Shown here in pieces: positions 5,297 to 12,155 of a stretch of DNA of 12,844 bases. The position numbers were made by a program, and so were the translations under genes. Position 1 is the stretch's first letter. Each line of letters begins with the position of its first letter. This DNA comes from Candidatus Nitrosopumilus sp. (GTDB lineage Archaea; Thermoproteota; Nitrososphaeria; Nitrososphaerales; Nitrosopumilaceae): positions 1-12,844 of the forward strand of contig JAEMQG010000138.1 in assembly GCA_022758935.1 (NCBI GenBank), written 5' to 3'. The notes beneath the pieces were generated by a model that was given only the letters and a program-made list of their open reading frames with translations, did no database searches and had not been told where the DNA came from.

Positions 5297-5645
5297 ATAC
5301 TTGAATACTAGACTTTACAAATTGAAAATGGAGAAAAGATTCTATATTCATTATGGATTTAGAAATTGAGACATCTTGAAATCAAAGAAAAAACAGTGTC
5401 AAGAAGATTATTCCAAATTACATCCAAATCTTCAAACAATAGTCGTTTTCTATCATTGTTAAGATTCTACAATCTTTTAACTTTCTTGAATTGCCTAATC
5501 TGATCAATTAAATTAGTAAGTATCACAATTCAAAATCTAGCAGATATTAAATTGACCAAATTTTAAAGTTAAGTTAATGCCCTTTTTGGCATTTGAAATT
5601 AACATAGTTGGGCTCGCATTATCATCAGTTTGGTGACGAATGAAT
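5297..5645. other. Intergenic stretch between CcdA-like gene and right tRNA copy
   Basis: It carries the promoter of the minus-strand operon (weak TATA-like elements near 5305-5326) but no credible gene. One clear hairpin is present at 5576-5593. It is not similar to the sequence left of the first tRNA copy. Confidence 0.4.
5576..5593. other. Hairpin with a T-rich loop
   Basis: AATGCC (5576-5581) pairs with GGCATT (5588-5593) around a CTTTTT loop. It could end transcripts arriving from the left or be part of an element end. No T run follows the stem. Confidence 0.4.
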
Positions 5646-5801
5646 TTATTTACAGATTAATTCAAGGCAATCTGTGCGGGGATCGCCTAGCTTGGTAGGG
5701 CGTGGGATTGCTAATCCCATGTCAGCAATGACTCGTGGGTTCAAATCCCTCTCCCCGCGCCATTAAATTGTGTATATAGTTGGGGCATGAGATTTTGCAC
5801 T
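5646..5801 (+). repeat. Long direct repeat, copy 2
   Basis: Same unit as 901-1056, offset 4745 bases, with six transitions. Similarity stops just after TTTTGCACT on the right and at TTATTTAC on the left. The TATA box (5646-5653) and whole tRNA are included. Confidence 0.9.
5676..5762 (+). tRNA. tRNA-Ser(GCT)
   Basis: Class II fold: acceptor 5676-5682 with 5752-5758, discriminator G5759, encoded CCA 5760-5762. The anticodon stem TGGGA/TCCCA is fully paired around loop TTGCTAA, giving anticodon GCT (5710-5712), which reads AGC and AGU serine codons. The long variable arm GTCA-gcaa-TGAC confirms a serine tRNA. The T stem has one U-U mismatch. TATA box 26 bases upstream. Compared with the left copy this one looks functional. 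It is convergent with the M14 peptidase gene. Confidence 0.92.
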
Positions 5802-5882
5802 TTTCTCCTTCTAGAAATAGTGTTTAGGAATTGGCAGTGTTCAACAAAAAATCATTATCAATAAAAAAGAATAACACACAGA

Positions 5883-7163
5883 TCAAATACGTAAAACAGG
5901 GTATTCTCGATTTTCTGAAAAATTCAGTTTTAATTCTGGAAACCTATGCAATCCAAATTTTGAATTAGGTTCTAATAATAATGCTAAAAATCTTCCACCT
6001 AACTGAGCGGTTGGAAATATAACATAATCTGATATTGAGATGGTTTTGATTTTTTTCTTTATACGTTTCTTTGATGTTTTTCTATCTGTCTGTGAATCTT
6101 TTAGATGGTATACTTCAACTTGTTTCTGAATATTAGTTTTAGAATGATGTGAAAATCCATGTTTTTTCAAAACTTCAAGTAATGTGGTAAGCGATTTTGG
6201 AACCAAATACCATTCAGGCATTTCAATAAATTGGGCTATCTCAATGTTGGGAGAATATCTCTTGAGATTTACTTCACTGGTTTGTTTGGTTTTTGAATTT
6301 TTGAGTTCCATTTTCAATATCTCATTAGATTCTCTGTAACGTGCTCGTATAGGTACAAGTTCATTCATTTTTGGAATATGTTCCTTTTTTTCAAATTCTT
6401 TTTTGTTTTTTTCAGCCCAATTAATTATACTACAAAGTGCATGATATTGAGACGATATAGTTCTCTTTTCTCCTTCAATTCCATCTTTTTTGAGAGGCTC
6501 TCTTCCCTCCAGTATAATACAAAATGCACCAAACTTCAAAGATAATGAATTTCTGGCATCTTTGATATCAATTGTACTGTGTCTTATTTTTCCAGATTTT
6601 TGAAATATCGCGTATCGCTCACAGGACATTCCTTTTGAGTGAAGATCAGATTTTAATGTTGTAAAAAATTCATTCAATTTATTATCACTCAGTATTTGTA
6701 ATATTGCCGGATTTGTTGGGATATCTACAAATATATCGTGACTAAGTATCATCTGTTTTTTTAGTAAATGTTTTCTTCGTGGAGGATAATTATGAACATC
6801 AATTATTATTTTGGGCATCCAGCCTCTCACAAAAGAATGAATTGCTGCAATCTCATTACTTTGAAGGGATATGTGATCTCGATTGAGGTCTATCGACTTT
6901 GAATTCTCCCTTGTGTTATTTTCATAACCGTCAGGATTTACATCAGTCAAAATCGCAGCAAAAAATGAACAATCCGATTTTAGTTTCAGATATTTTACAA
7001 GTTCATCTACTGCTTTTCTTGAATATTTTTCATCACCATGTTGCCCTGCAATAATAAAAATTCTCATTGATGATTCTTTATTCCCAATAAATTCTACTGT
7101 AACAGGTTTACCAAGAGTAGACTGTCCAATTACAATACTTTGCTTAGTTAGATCTGCTGTCAT
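5883..7163 (-). CDS. M14-family zinc carboxypeptidase / amidohydrolase (426 aa)
   Basis: The first half is an M14 domain: zinc ligands His42 and Glu45 in GQHGDE, and His124 in DVHN. The substrate-binding motif RENSKSIDLNRD is at 85-96 (Arg85, Asn94, Arg95), and a probable catalytic Glu219 lies in LEGRE. M14 enzymes cut a C-terminal amino acid or a related amide bond. The HGDE/DLNRD form resembles the groups that include gamma-glutamyl and succinylglutamate hydrolases, so the substrate need not be a peptide. Residues 240-426 are a less conserved Lys-rich extension without a recognised domain. There is no signal peptide, so it should be cytoplasmic. ATG 7163 overlaps the end of the ABC exporter gene by 20 bases, making it the last gene of a three-gene operon. 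I infer that it trims or releases a product handled by that exporter. Confidence 0.82.
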   Translation of the reverse strand: MTADLTKQSIVIGQSTLGKPVTVEFIGNKESSMRIFIIAGQHGDEKYSRKAVDELVKYLKLKSDCSFFAAILTDVNPDGYENNTRENSKSIDLNRDHISLQSNEIAAIHSFVRGWMPKIIIDVHNYPPRRKHLLKKQMILSHDIFVDIPTNPAILQILSDNKLNEFFTTLKSDLHSKGMSCERYAIFQKSGKIRHSTIDIKDARNSLSLKFGAFCIILEGREPLKKDGIEGEKRTISSQYHALCSIINWAEKNKKEFEKKEHIPKMNELVPIRARYRESNEILKMELKNSKTKQTSEVNLKRYSPNIEIAQFIEMPEWYLVPKSLTTLLEVLKKHGFSHHSKTNIQKQVEVYHLKDSQTDRKTSKKRIKKKIKTISISDYVIFPTAQLGGRFLALLLEPNSKFGLHRFPELKLNFSENREYPVLRI

Positions 7164-8919
7164 TTTTCTCTTGATTTACATGAATTGTTTTGTATAATGG
7201 AGATGAACACAATTGATCATAAGAGCCAACATCTTCAATTTTTCCATCGTATGCCATAATTATTTGATCAACGTTTTTTATCAATTCCAAATTGTGAACG
7301 ATAAACAGTATGGTCATACTGTTTTTCAATTTATTGAGATTTGATATTAGAATGGATTCTGAATTTGAATCCAACGCAGATGAAGGTTCATCAAGTAGTA
7401 AAATTCTAGGTTTGCCAAGTAATGCGCGTGCAATGGTGATTCTTTGAGCCTGCCCTCTGGATAATGTAATTCCTCCTTGACCCAAAACAGTTTGGAAATT
7501 ATCTTCCAAATCCATTATGAAATCAAGTGCATCAGCCATTACACAGGCATTTTCTATTTCTTCCATCGTAGCATTTGGATTGCCAAGTGAGACATTTTCA
7601 TAAATTGTTCCTGAGAAAATCATTGGATTTTGAGTAACTACTGAAATTTGTGATCGTAGCGACTCTATTGTAACATTTTTAATATTTTGTCCATCAATCA
7701 AAATTTCACCCTCGGTTGAATCATATAATCTTGGAATTAATCTCAGAAACGAGCTTTTTCCTGAACCACTTTTTCCAATTATTGCAATCAGACTATGATC
7801 TTTCAGATCGAGTGAGACATTGGACAATACGGGTAATTTTTGATATGCAAAAGAAACTTTGTTAAATTGTATGGACCCATTTGATACAATCAACGGTTTT
7901 GCATTCTGGGATTCTATCACAGAAGAAGGCAAATCTAAAATTTCTTGTATTCTCTCCATTGATACTAAGCTTTTATTGTAAGTGCGCATTACATCTGCAA
8001 ATCTGCGTATTGGCGAATAAACAAACATCACTAGTCCTGTAAAAGTGACTAGAGTTCCAACAGACATATTATTTTGCAAAACTTGTAATCCTCCATACCA
8101 CCAAGTTAATGCCAAGCCTATGGATGTCAATCCCCAAGCTATTCCTGCTATCATTGCAGAATACTTTTGAACTCTTAGTTCTATTTTTTCTACCCTGTTT
8201 ACTTGGTTAGTGATTTTTCCAATACGGTGTTCTCCAACATTTGAAGTTTGTATCGTCTCAATTCCATCAAGATCCTCCTTAAGAAAAGTGGTTAATTTTG
8301 CACGTCTTTTTCTAATCTTTCTAGCAGTTTTGCGCATCATTTTTTGTAATCTCTGAGTTAGGAGAAATTGAATTGGTAAAAGAGAGGATGCTATTGCTGC
8401 AAGAACTGGCTCCATGATAAAGAGGACCATTAAAGGATAGATAATGCGAAAAACATTCACAATAGTTTTGAGTATTGTACTTTCCACAAATGTCCTTATC
8501 GAATCTGTATCAAGAATAGCGCGGTTTAATAAATCTCCAGAACCAAATTTTCCGTGATTATCCAATGATAACGTCTCTATTTTATAAGCCAGTTCTCTTT
8601 GCAAATCAAAAACAAAATTCCTGCTGATCCTAGCTTTTGATGTTGTCCCAAAATATGCAGCCACACCATATAATACCGCAACTAAAATCAACCCAAATAT
8701 TGATAATTCTAAAATTTGCTTACTAGAAGTTCCTAATGGTATAAACCCATAAATGGTTGCTTCCCCCCCTTTAATACCATCAATCAATGCACCTGTAAGA
8801 ATTGGGATCTGCATTGGGATCATAACAAATAGAACTGACCAAAAAATTGCAATAAACAACCTAAGTTTGTAATTCTTTAATCTGCGTAATGCATATTTTA
8901 GTGGAGAAATTTGAGACAA
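7144..8919 (-). CDS. ABC exporter, fused membrane and ATPase domains (591 aa)
   Basis: The N-terminal ~330 residues form the six-helix exporter domain of the MsbA/LmrA type. The ATPase domain follows: Walker A GKSGSGKS (382-389), Q-loop Gln430, signature LSRGQ (486-490), Walker B ILLLDE (506-511) and H-loop His542. The signature has Arg in place of the first Gly of LSGGQ, a tolerated variation. Half-transporters of this kind work as dimers and expel lipids, peptides or drugs. There is no N-terminal C39 peptidase domain, so leader-peptide cutting, if any, would have to come from elsewhere. The TTG start (8919) follows the stop of the P-loop gene with no gap, and the 3' end overlaps the M14 gene, so the three are probably one transcript. 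Confidence 0.92.
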   Translation of the reverse strand: MSQISPLKYALRRLKNYKLRLFIAIFWSVLFVMIPMQIPILTGALIDGIKGGEATIYGFIPLGTSSKQILELSIFGLILVAVLYGVAAYFGTTSKARISRNFVFDLQRELAYKIETLSLDNHGKFGSGDLLNRAILDTDSIRTFVESTILKTIVNVFRIIYPLMVLFIMEPVLAAIASSLLPIQFLLTQRLQKMMRKTARKIRKRRAKLTTFLKEDLDGIETIQTSNVGEHRIGKITNQVNRVEKIELRVQKYSAMIAGIAWGLTSIGLALTWWYGGLQVLQNNMSVGTLVTFTGLVMFVYSPIRRFADVMRTYNKSLVSMERIQEILDLPSSVIESQNAKPLIVSNGSIQFNKVSFAYQKLPVLSNVSLDLKDHSLIAIIGKSGSGKSSFLRLIPRLYDSTEGEILIDGQNIKNVTIESLRSQISVVTQNPMIFSGTIYENVSLGNPNATMEEIENACVMADALDFIMDLEDNFQTVLGQGGITLSRGQAQRITIARALLGKPRILLLDEPSSALDSNSESILISNLNKLKNSMTILFIVHNLELIKNVDQIIMAYDGKIEDVGSYDQLCSSPLYKTIHVNQEKNDSRSN

Positions 8920-9963
8920 TTATTTTTTAATATATTTGATTACACTCTTTGATAAATCTATTCCTGCATCTGCAGATGAAATTAACTGTATTTCACTATT
9001 TTCTGTAAATTCCTTTGATGATAATGGTGATGATGTAATAGCTCCAGATACTGCAATAACATCGTAACCCCACTTTTGTAGTTGCTTTGATGAGAACAAT
9101 GCAGAAGGAGCACTTTCAGCAGCCAAGATTACGCCCTTTGTATTACCGTGTATTTCTTTGTTAGTAAGAAGCATTTTTGTTTCACGTTGAAGTATACCAT
9201 CTGCAATTTCCATCACTATTACATTTGGAGAAGTCTTCTCAATATCTGAAAGCATTGTTTTGAATAAACTCAACAGTTCTTCTTTCTTACAAAGATATGT
9301 TGATGGAAATCCATAATCACTAAAATCTATTACATAATCCGCAGATGCAGAATATAGTTCATTTTTATCTCTGTTTGAAACACTTCCAGTCAATTTACAT
9401 GCTGCAACTTTTAGTCCTTCTTTGGATAGTCCGTTGATTAATTTACTGGCAGAGGTTGTCTTACCACTATTCATTCCAGAACCAACAACTAGAATGAGAT
9501 TTTTTGGTGCAGGTTTTGAAGTGGATTCATGAAAAAATAATTCTTTTAGGTTAATTCTATTACCTTGCTTATCTATTAGTAATCCTTGAAAGACTAGTTT
9601 AGTAGATTTTTTCATAGATCTGTGTTTGTATCTTACAGTACCTACCATGCCCGCCGCAGTTAACATGCTTATTTTATCTAATTTTCCAACTCTGCCTTCA
9701 AAACCGTCAGTTGCATATCTATTCCCAAAGACTCCTACAAAAAAGTCATTTTCATATAGACGTAGTTTTTTGTCATCTTTGGTTACAATATTTTGATGAT
9801 ATCCGATTTCTTTTACTCTAAACAAACCAAGATCACCAGGAAGAGGTTTTGACAGTGGAGCTTTTTCAATATAAAATTCTGAGTCGTCGATTAATCTTGT
9901 AGCCCAAGACCATCTTACGTCCTTATCTAAGGATTTGTTCTTCAGAATCGACATTTGCAACAT
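8920..9963 (-). CDS. P-loop NTPase with DUF1611/MobB-like C-terminal half (347 aa)
   Basis: The C-terminal half has a Walker A, GSGMNSGKTT (161-170), in the SIMIBI-class context of MobB, dethiobiotin synthetase and DUF1611 proteins. It is followed by CKLTGS (189-194), DFSDYGFPS (213-221) and an acidic MEIADGILQRET (251-262) that resembles the DUF1611 second motif. DUF1611 members include D-glutamate N-acyltransferase-type enzymes (DgcN), so an ATP- or acyl-donor-dependent modification of an amino acid or small molecule is a fair guess. Residues 1-150 are a beta-rich domain I do not recognise. It is the first gene of the operon with the ABC exporter and M14 enzyme. ATG 9963 immediately follows the stop of an 11-codon frame; ATG 9954 is an alternative start. 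An inverted repeat at 10009-10032 lies upstream. Confidence 0.7.
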   Translation of the reverse strand: MLQMSILKNKSLDKDVRWSWATRLIDDSEFYIEKAPLSKPLPGDLGLFRVKEIGYHQNIVTKDDKKLRLYENDFFVGVFGNRYATDGFEGRVGKLDKISMLTAAGMVGTVRYKHRSMKKSTKLVFQGLLIDKQGNRINLKELFFHESTSKPAPKNLILVVGSGMNSGKTTSASKLINGLSKEGLKVAACKLTGSVSNRDKNELYSASADYVIDFSDYGFPSTYLCKKEELLSLFKTMLSDIEKTSPNVIVMEIADGILQRETKMLLTNKEIHGNTKGVILAAESAPSALFSSKQLQKWGYDVIAVSGAITSSPLSSKEFTENSEIQLISSADAGIDLSKSVIKYIKK

Positions 9964-9999
9964 TTACATCGTTTCCTTGAGTTCATTTGTTTTATTCAT
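9964..9999 (-). CDS. Possible 11-codon leader ORF upstream of the P-loop gene
   Basis: ATG 9999 opens MNKTNELKETM and stops at TAA 9964-9966, with the TAA directly followed by the ATG of the P-loop NTPase. Such abutment allows reinitiation and could tune expression, or the short peptide could have its own role. The length is too small to exclude chance. Confidence 0.2.
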   Translation of the reverse strand: MNKTNELKETM

Positions 10000-10008
10000 T
10001 ACGGAGTA

Positions 10009-10032
10009 TTTCTCTGTAAACACAGTAAGAAA
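10009..10032. promoter_or_regulatory. Inverted repeat, candidate operator of the P-loop/ABC/M14 operon
   Basis: TTTCT-CTGT-aaac-ACAG-ta-AGAAA: the inner arms are perfect and the outer arms pair with a two-base bulge. It overlaps a TATA-like TGTTTACAG on the minus strand and lies 46 bases from the ATG, a place where a repressor would block transcription. The nearby divergent winged-helix regulator (10221) is a candidate binder. Confidence 0.45.
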
Positions 10033-10220
10033 CTCGTCTGAACCTAATTAAAACAAATTGCAGAATCTATGAACTGAGTCCAACATGTAGGATTAACCTA
10101 TGAACATATTAGTAATTAGATTGGAAATTTATCATATATGTTTATCGGAGAAGAAAATGCACAGTATCATTCAAATAAATTTCCACTAAGTTTTTGTTAT
10201 ACTCCTCTTGAAGATAATTA
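10033..10220. other. Divergent intergenic region
   Basis: Region between the minus-strand operon and the plus-strand winged-helix operon. It holds a probable TATA element for the latter (TTATAC, 10197-10202). A 49-codon frame (ATG 10138 to TGA 10285-10287) overlaps the winged-helix gene in another frame and is not called. Confidence 0.4.
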
Positions 10221-10586
10221 TTGTCAGTTATTAACGACTCAAAATTTAAAAAATCAATTTTATCTGCTCTTGCAGACGAGGATATGATTCAGATTATAAA
10301 ACATACTACAGATAATCCGATATCGGGTAATGATATAATAAAACTATGTAACATTCCACATAGCACTGCATATAGAAAACTAAAGTTGATGTTAGAAGAA
10401 GGATTGATAGCAATCGCCGAAATAAAATTTACAGAGGATGGTAAGAAATTTACATTATTTCAAAGTACAGTACATTCAATTAATGTAAATATGGAAAAAA
10501 ATGGAATTATGACAGTTACAGCTTTAAAAAACATCGGTGCAAAGCAGTTCACAGCAAAAAAATTTCTTTCAATAGATATGGAGTGA
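10221..10586 (+). CDS. Winged-helix (ArsR-like) transcription regulator (121 aa)
   Basis: Residues 8-75 match an archaeal winged helix: a helix with LSALADEDMIQIIKHTTD, then ISGNDIIKLCNIPHSTAYRKLKLMLEEGLI as the helix-turn-helix, then the wing (FTEDGKKFTLF). No cysteine cluster suggesting metal binding is present, so the ligand is unknown. TTG 10221 is the first possible start, because an in-frame TAA sits just upstream at 10215-10217, and it has a TATA-like TTATAC about 22 bases before it. The stop is one base from the ATG of the next membrane protein. In many archaea similar HTH proteins are co-transcribed with small membrane proteins that may hold or signal to them; that role is inferred here. 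Confidence 0.78.
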   Translation: MSVINDSKFKKSILSALADEDMIQIIKHTTDNPISGNDIIKLCNIPHSTAYRKLKLMLEEGLIAIAEIKFTEDGKKFTLFQSTVHSINVNMEKNGIMTVTALKNIGAKQFTAKKFLSIDME

Positions 10587-10587
10587 C

Positions 10588-10878
10588 ATGGAAAATTTTA
10601 TTTTGAATGTATTAAGTGGTGTTTTGATTATATCCATAGGGGCAATACCTGGATTTCTATCTTTAAAAACTACAGGAAATATACGAATACTTTTAATTGC
10701 ATTGACAATGTTTACCTTAGTTCATGGCCTCTATCACTTTTTAGATAGCATTGGTTTTGAGTTCATATCTGATTCTGTAATTCGACCTATCTCGGTTCTA
10801 GTTTTGATTGCATTTGGTATTATTACATTAATAATGAAAAGAAAAAGTGTCATTAAAGGGAGCACCATAAAAAATTGA
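10588..10878 (+). CDS. Small three-helix membrane protein with conserved-looking histidines (96 aa)
   Basis: Predicted helices at about 5-25, 33-52 and 66-84; a short basic tail (KRKSVIK) suggests the C-terminus is cytoplasmic. The second helix carries His46 and His50 in VHGLYHFLDSIGF, spaced one turn apart, as in haem- or metal-binding helices. I do not recognise a named family. The gene starts one base after the winged-helix stop and its own stop overlaps the TTG start of the next gene (TTGA), so the three are one operon. Its layout resembles the neighbour at 10875, suggesting an old duplication. Confidence 0.7.
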   Translation: MENFILNVLSGVLIISIGAIPGFLSLKTTGNIRILLIALTMFTLVHGLYHFLDSIGFEFISDSVIRPISVLVLIAFGIITLIMKRKSVIKGSTIKN

Positions 10879-11207
10879 CTCTCAATGAAGTGTTGACATT
10901 TTTTATTTCTAATGTAACACTAAATTTACTTCTAGTTGCATTTGTAATTTTTAGCATAATATCCATCAAGTCAGGTATTCGAAGCTTTCAATTTCAAATA
11001 TCAATTTTTATTATAATTTGGATTGCTGCTGAAATATTACACGTTTTTGGCGAATCTAATTTCTTACCAAACCCAAACCTAGAACAATTATCTCCAATTA
11101 TTCATACTGTTTCCATGATTTCAATTAGCCTTGTCTTTTTGCTGCGATATATTCATGTCAAAAAAGATGAAAAAAAATTCATAGCCAACATTGAGAACCA
11201 AGATTGA
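10875..11207 (+). CDS. Small three-helix membrane protein, likely diverged paralogue of the preceding gene (110 aa)
   Basis: Predicted helices at about 12-30, 42-58 and 75-93, followed by a charged tail (HVKKDEKKF). Histidines fall at 56 (end of helix 2, EILHVFGESNF), 77 and 94. The pattern helix, helix ending in His then an FG/IG turn, polar loop, helix is the same as in the upstream gene. The start is TTG 10875, overlapping the previous stop as TTGA. It may work with the upstream protein as a heteromeric membrane sensor for the winged-helix regulator; this is inference from context only. Confidence 0.68.
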   Translation: MTLNEVLTFFISNVTLNLLLVAFVIFSIISIKSGIRSFQFQISIFIIIWIAAEILHVFGESNFLPNPNLEQLSPIIHTVSMISISLVFLLRYIHVKKDEKKFIANIENQD

Positions 11208-11301
11208 TAAAGATTCATGACATTTTTCATAATACCAAGATTATTCAACACCGCAACAAAATAAGACATTCTATTTGTTATCAAATCAATTATGATAATT
11301 T

Positions 11302-11315
11302 GTTTTTAATTTTTT
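11302..11315 (+). terminator. T-tract terminator of the winged-helix operon
   Basis: TTTTTAATTTTTT about 95 bases after the last stop codon (TGA 11205-11207). A T run without hairpin is sufficient for archaeal termination. Confidence 0.4.
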
Positions 11316-11370
11316 AACACTCAAATATTTTCATTAAAATTATTTTGTATATGTAGATATTATGCATCTG

Positions 11371-11379
11371 TCACAGTGA
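11371..11379. promoter_or_regulatory. Short palindrome upstream of the cupredoxin promoter
   Basis: TCACAGTGA is a perfect 4-1-4 palindrome about 24 bases before the TATA box. It could be an activator or repressor site; it is short enough to be chance. Confidence 0.25.
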
Positions 11380-11402
11380 GTTCATTTTGTGGGATTCGTC
11401 GT

Positions 11403-11410
11403 TTTATTTA
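11403..11410 (+). promoter_or_regulatory. TATA box of the cupredoxin gene
   Basis: TTTATTTA is centred about 35 bases before ATG 11442, predicting a leader of roughly 9 bases. Confidence 0.5.
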
Positions 11411-11441
11411 ATACCTTCATCTTGCTTCAAATAAACAACTA

Positions 11442-12029
11442 ATGAATCGGTCTTCCAAAATAGCAATCATTTTTGGTATTGTAGCTGTTGTACTAGTTGC
11501 TGCAGCATTAACTGTACACTTTAGACTTTCAGAAACGGAAAGATCCGAAATAGAGTCCGGAACTGAACAAAATGAAAAAGAAAGTGCAAGTCAAGTAGCA
11601 AATGAGATTGTAAATAGTCTTCAAAACAAGCCAGAGACAGAAGAAAATGAAAGTGCAGAACAATCTGAAATCACGGAACAAAATGAAAATGCCGAACAAA
11701 CTGCGAATGCACCAAATACCACTGTTGATCAAATTGATATTTTAGTAAAAGAAATAGACGAAGTGTATCGATGGTCAAATTCAAATGAAACAAATCCTAC
11801 CATAACACTTTCAGCGAATATAGACAATGTCATCCAGTTCACAAACCCAACTGACACAAAACATGCATTCATAATCGAAGCAGATGGAACAGAGCCTCTA
11901 GCAGATTTTGATATTGGCCCTGACTCAGCAGGTAAACTTACAATCAAACCTACAGCAACAGGTGTTTTTGAATATCATTGTGAATATCACCCAGATACAA
12001 TGAAGGGAATCCTCATTGTAGTACCATAA
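11442..12029 (+). CDS. Membrane-anchored plastocyanin-like cupredoxin (195 aa)
   Basis: A signal anchor (residues 6-26) is followed by a linker of about 65 residues (31-95) made almost only of Glu, Gln, Asn, Ser, Ala and Thr, then a cupredoxin domain (about 96-195). Type 1 copper ligands are visible: His141 in TKHAF, Cys180 and His183 in CEYH, and Met187 in PDTM, the order expected of a blue copper site. The protein should sit on the outer face of the membrane with the copper domain held away by the linker. In thaumarchaea such proteins replace cytochrome c as electron carriers in ammonia oxidation and respiration. It appears to be a single-gene unit with its own promoter; a CDF transporter follows. 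Confidence 0.92.
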   Translation: MNRSSKIAIIFGIVAVVLVAAALTVHFRLSETERSEIESGTEQNEKESASQVANEIVNSLQNKPETEENESAEQSEITEQNENAEQTANAPNTTVDQIDILVKEIDEVYRWSNSNETNPTITLSANIDNVIQFTNPTDTKHAFIIEADGTEPLADFDIGPDSAGKLTIKPTATGVFEYHCEYHPDTMKGILIVVP

Positions 12030-12038
12030 ACTAATTTT

Positions 12039-12078
12039 TCAAATCACTCATTTTTGTTAAAGAATTTAATTTTTTATC
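12039..12078 (+). terminator. T-rich terminator after the cupredoxin gene
   Basis: Several T runs (from 12035 and at 12071-12076) follow the stop codon by 10-45 bases. No clear stem. Confidence 0.4.
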
Positions 12079-12103
12079 AAATTAGCTTAGGCAAAAAAAT
12101 TTA

Positions 12104-12123
12104 GCTTGTGGAATCACAAAAGC
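12104..12123. promoter_or_regulatory. Inverted repeat abutting the CDF promoter
   Basis: TTGTG-gaat-CACAA (12106-12119) is a perfect 5-4-5 inverted repeat; the outer GCTT/AAGC almost extends it. It touches the TATA box where TFB would bind, so a regulator here would control the transporter. The regulator is not identified. Confidence 0.4.
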
Positions 12124-12130
12124 ATATAAG
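12123..12130 (+). promoter_or_regulatory. TATA box of the CDF transporter gene
   Basis: CATATAAG is centred about 30 bases before ATG 12156, giving a leader of only a few bases. Confidence 0.55.
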
Positions 12131-12155
12131 ACAAATCCAAAGCTTTGTTCCAACC

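Noticed and set aside
901..5801. CRISPR array or insertion sequence explanation for the repeats
   Set aside because: There are only three widely spaced copies, they contain a tRNA, there are no regular spacers, no transposase and no terminal inverted repeats.
7144..8919. Bacteriocin exporter with leader-peptide-cutting domain
   Set aside because: The protein starts directly with the membrane domain; no C39 Cys protease domain is present and no double-glycine precursor peptide was found nearby.
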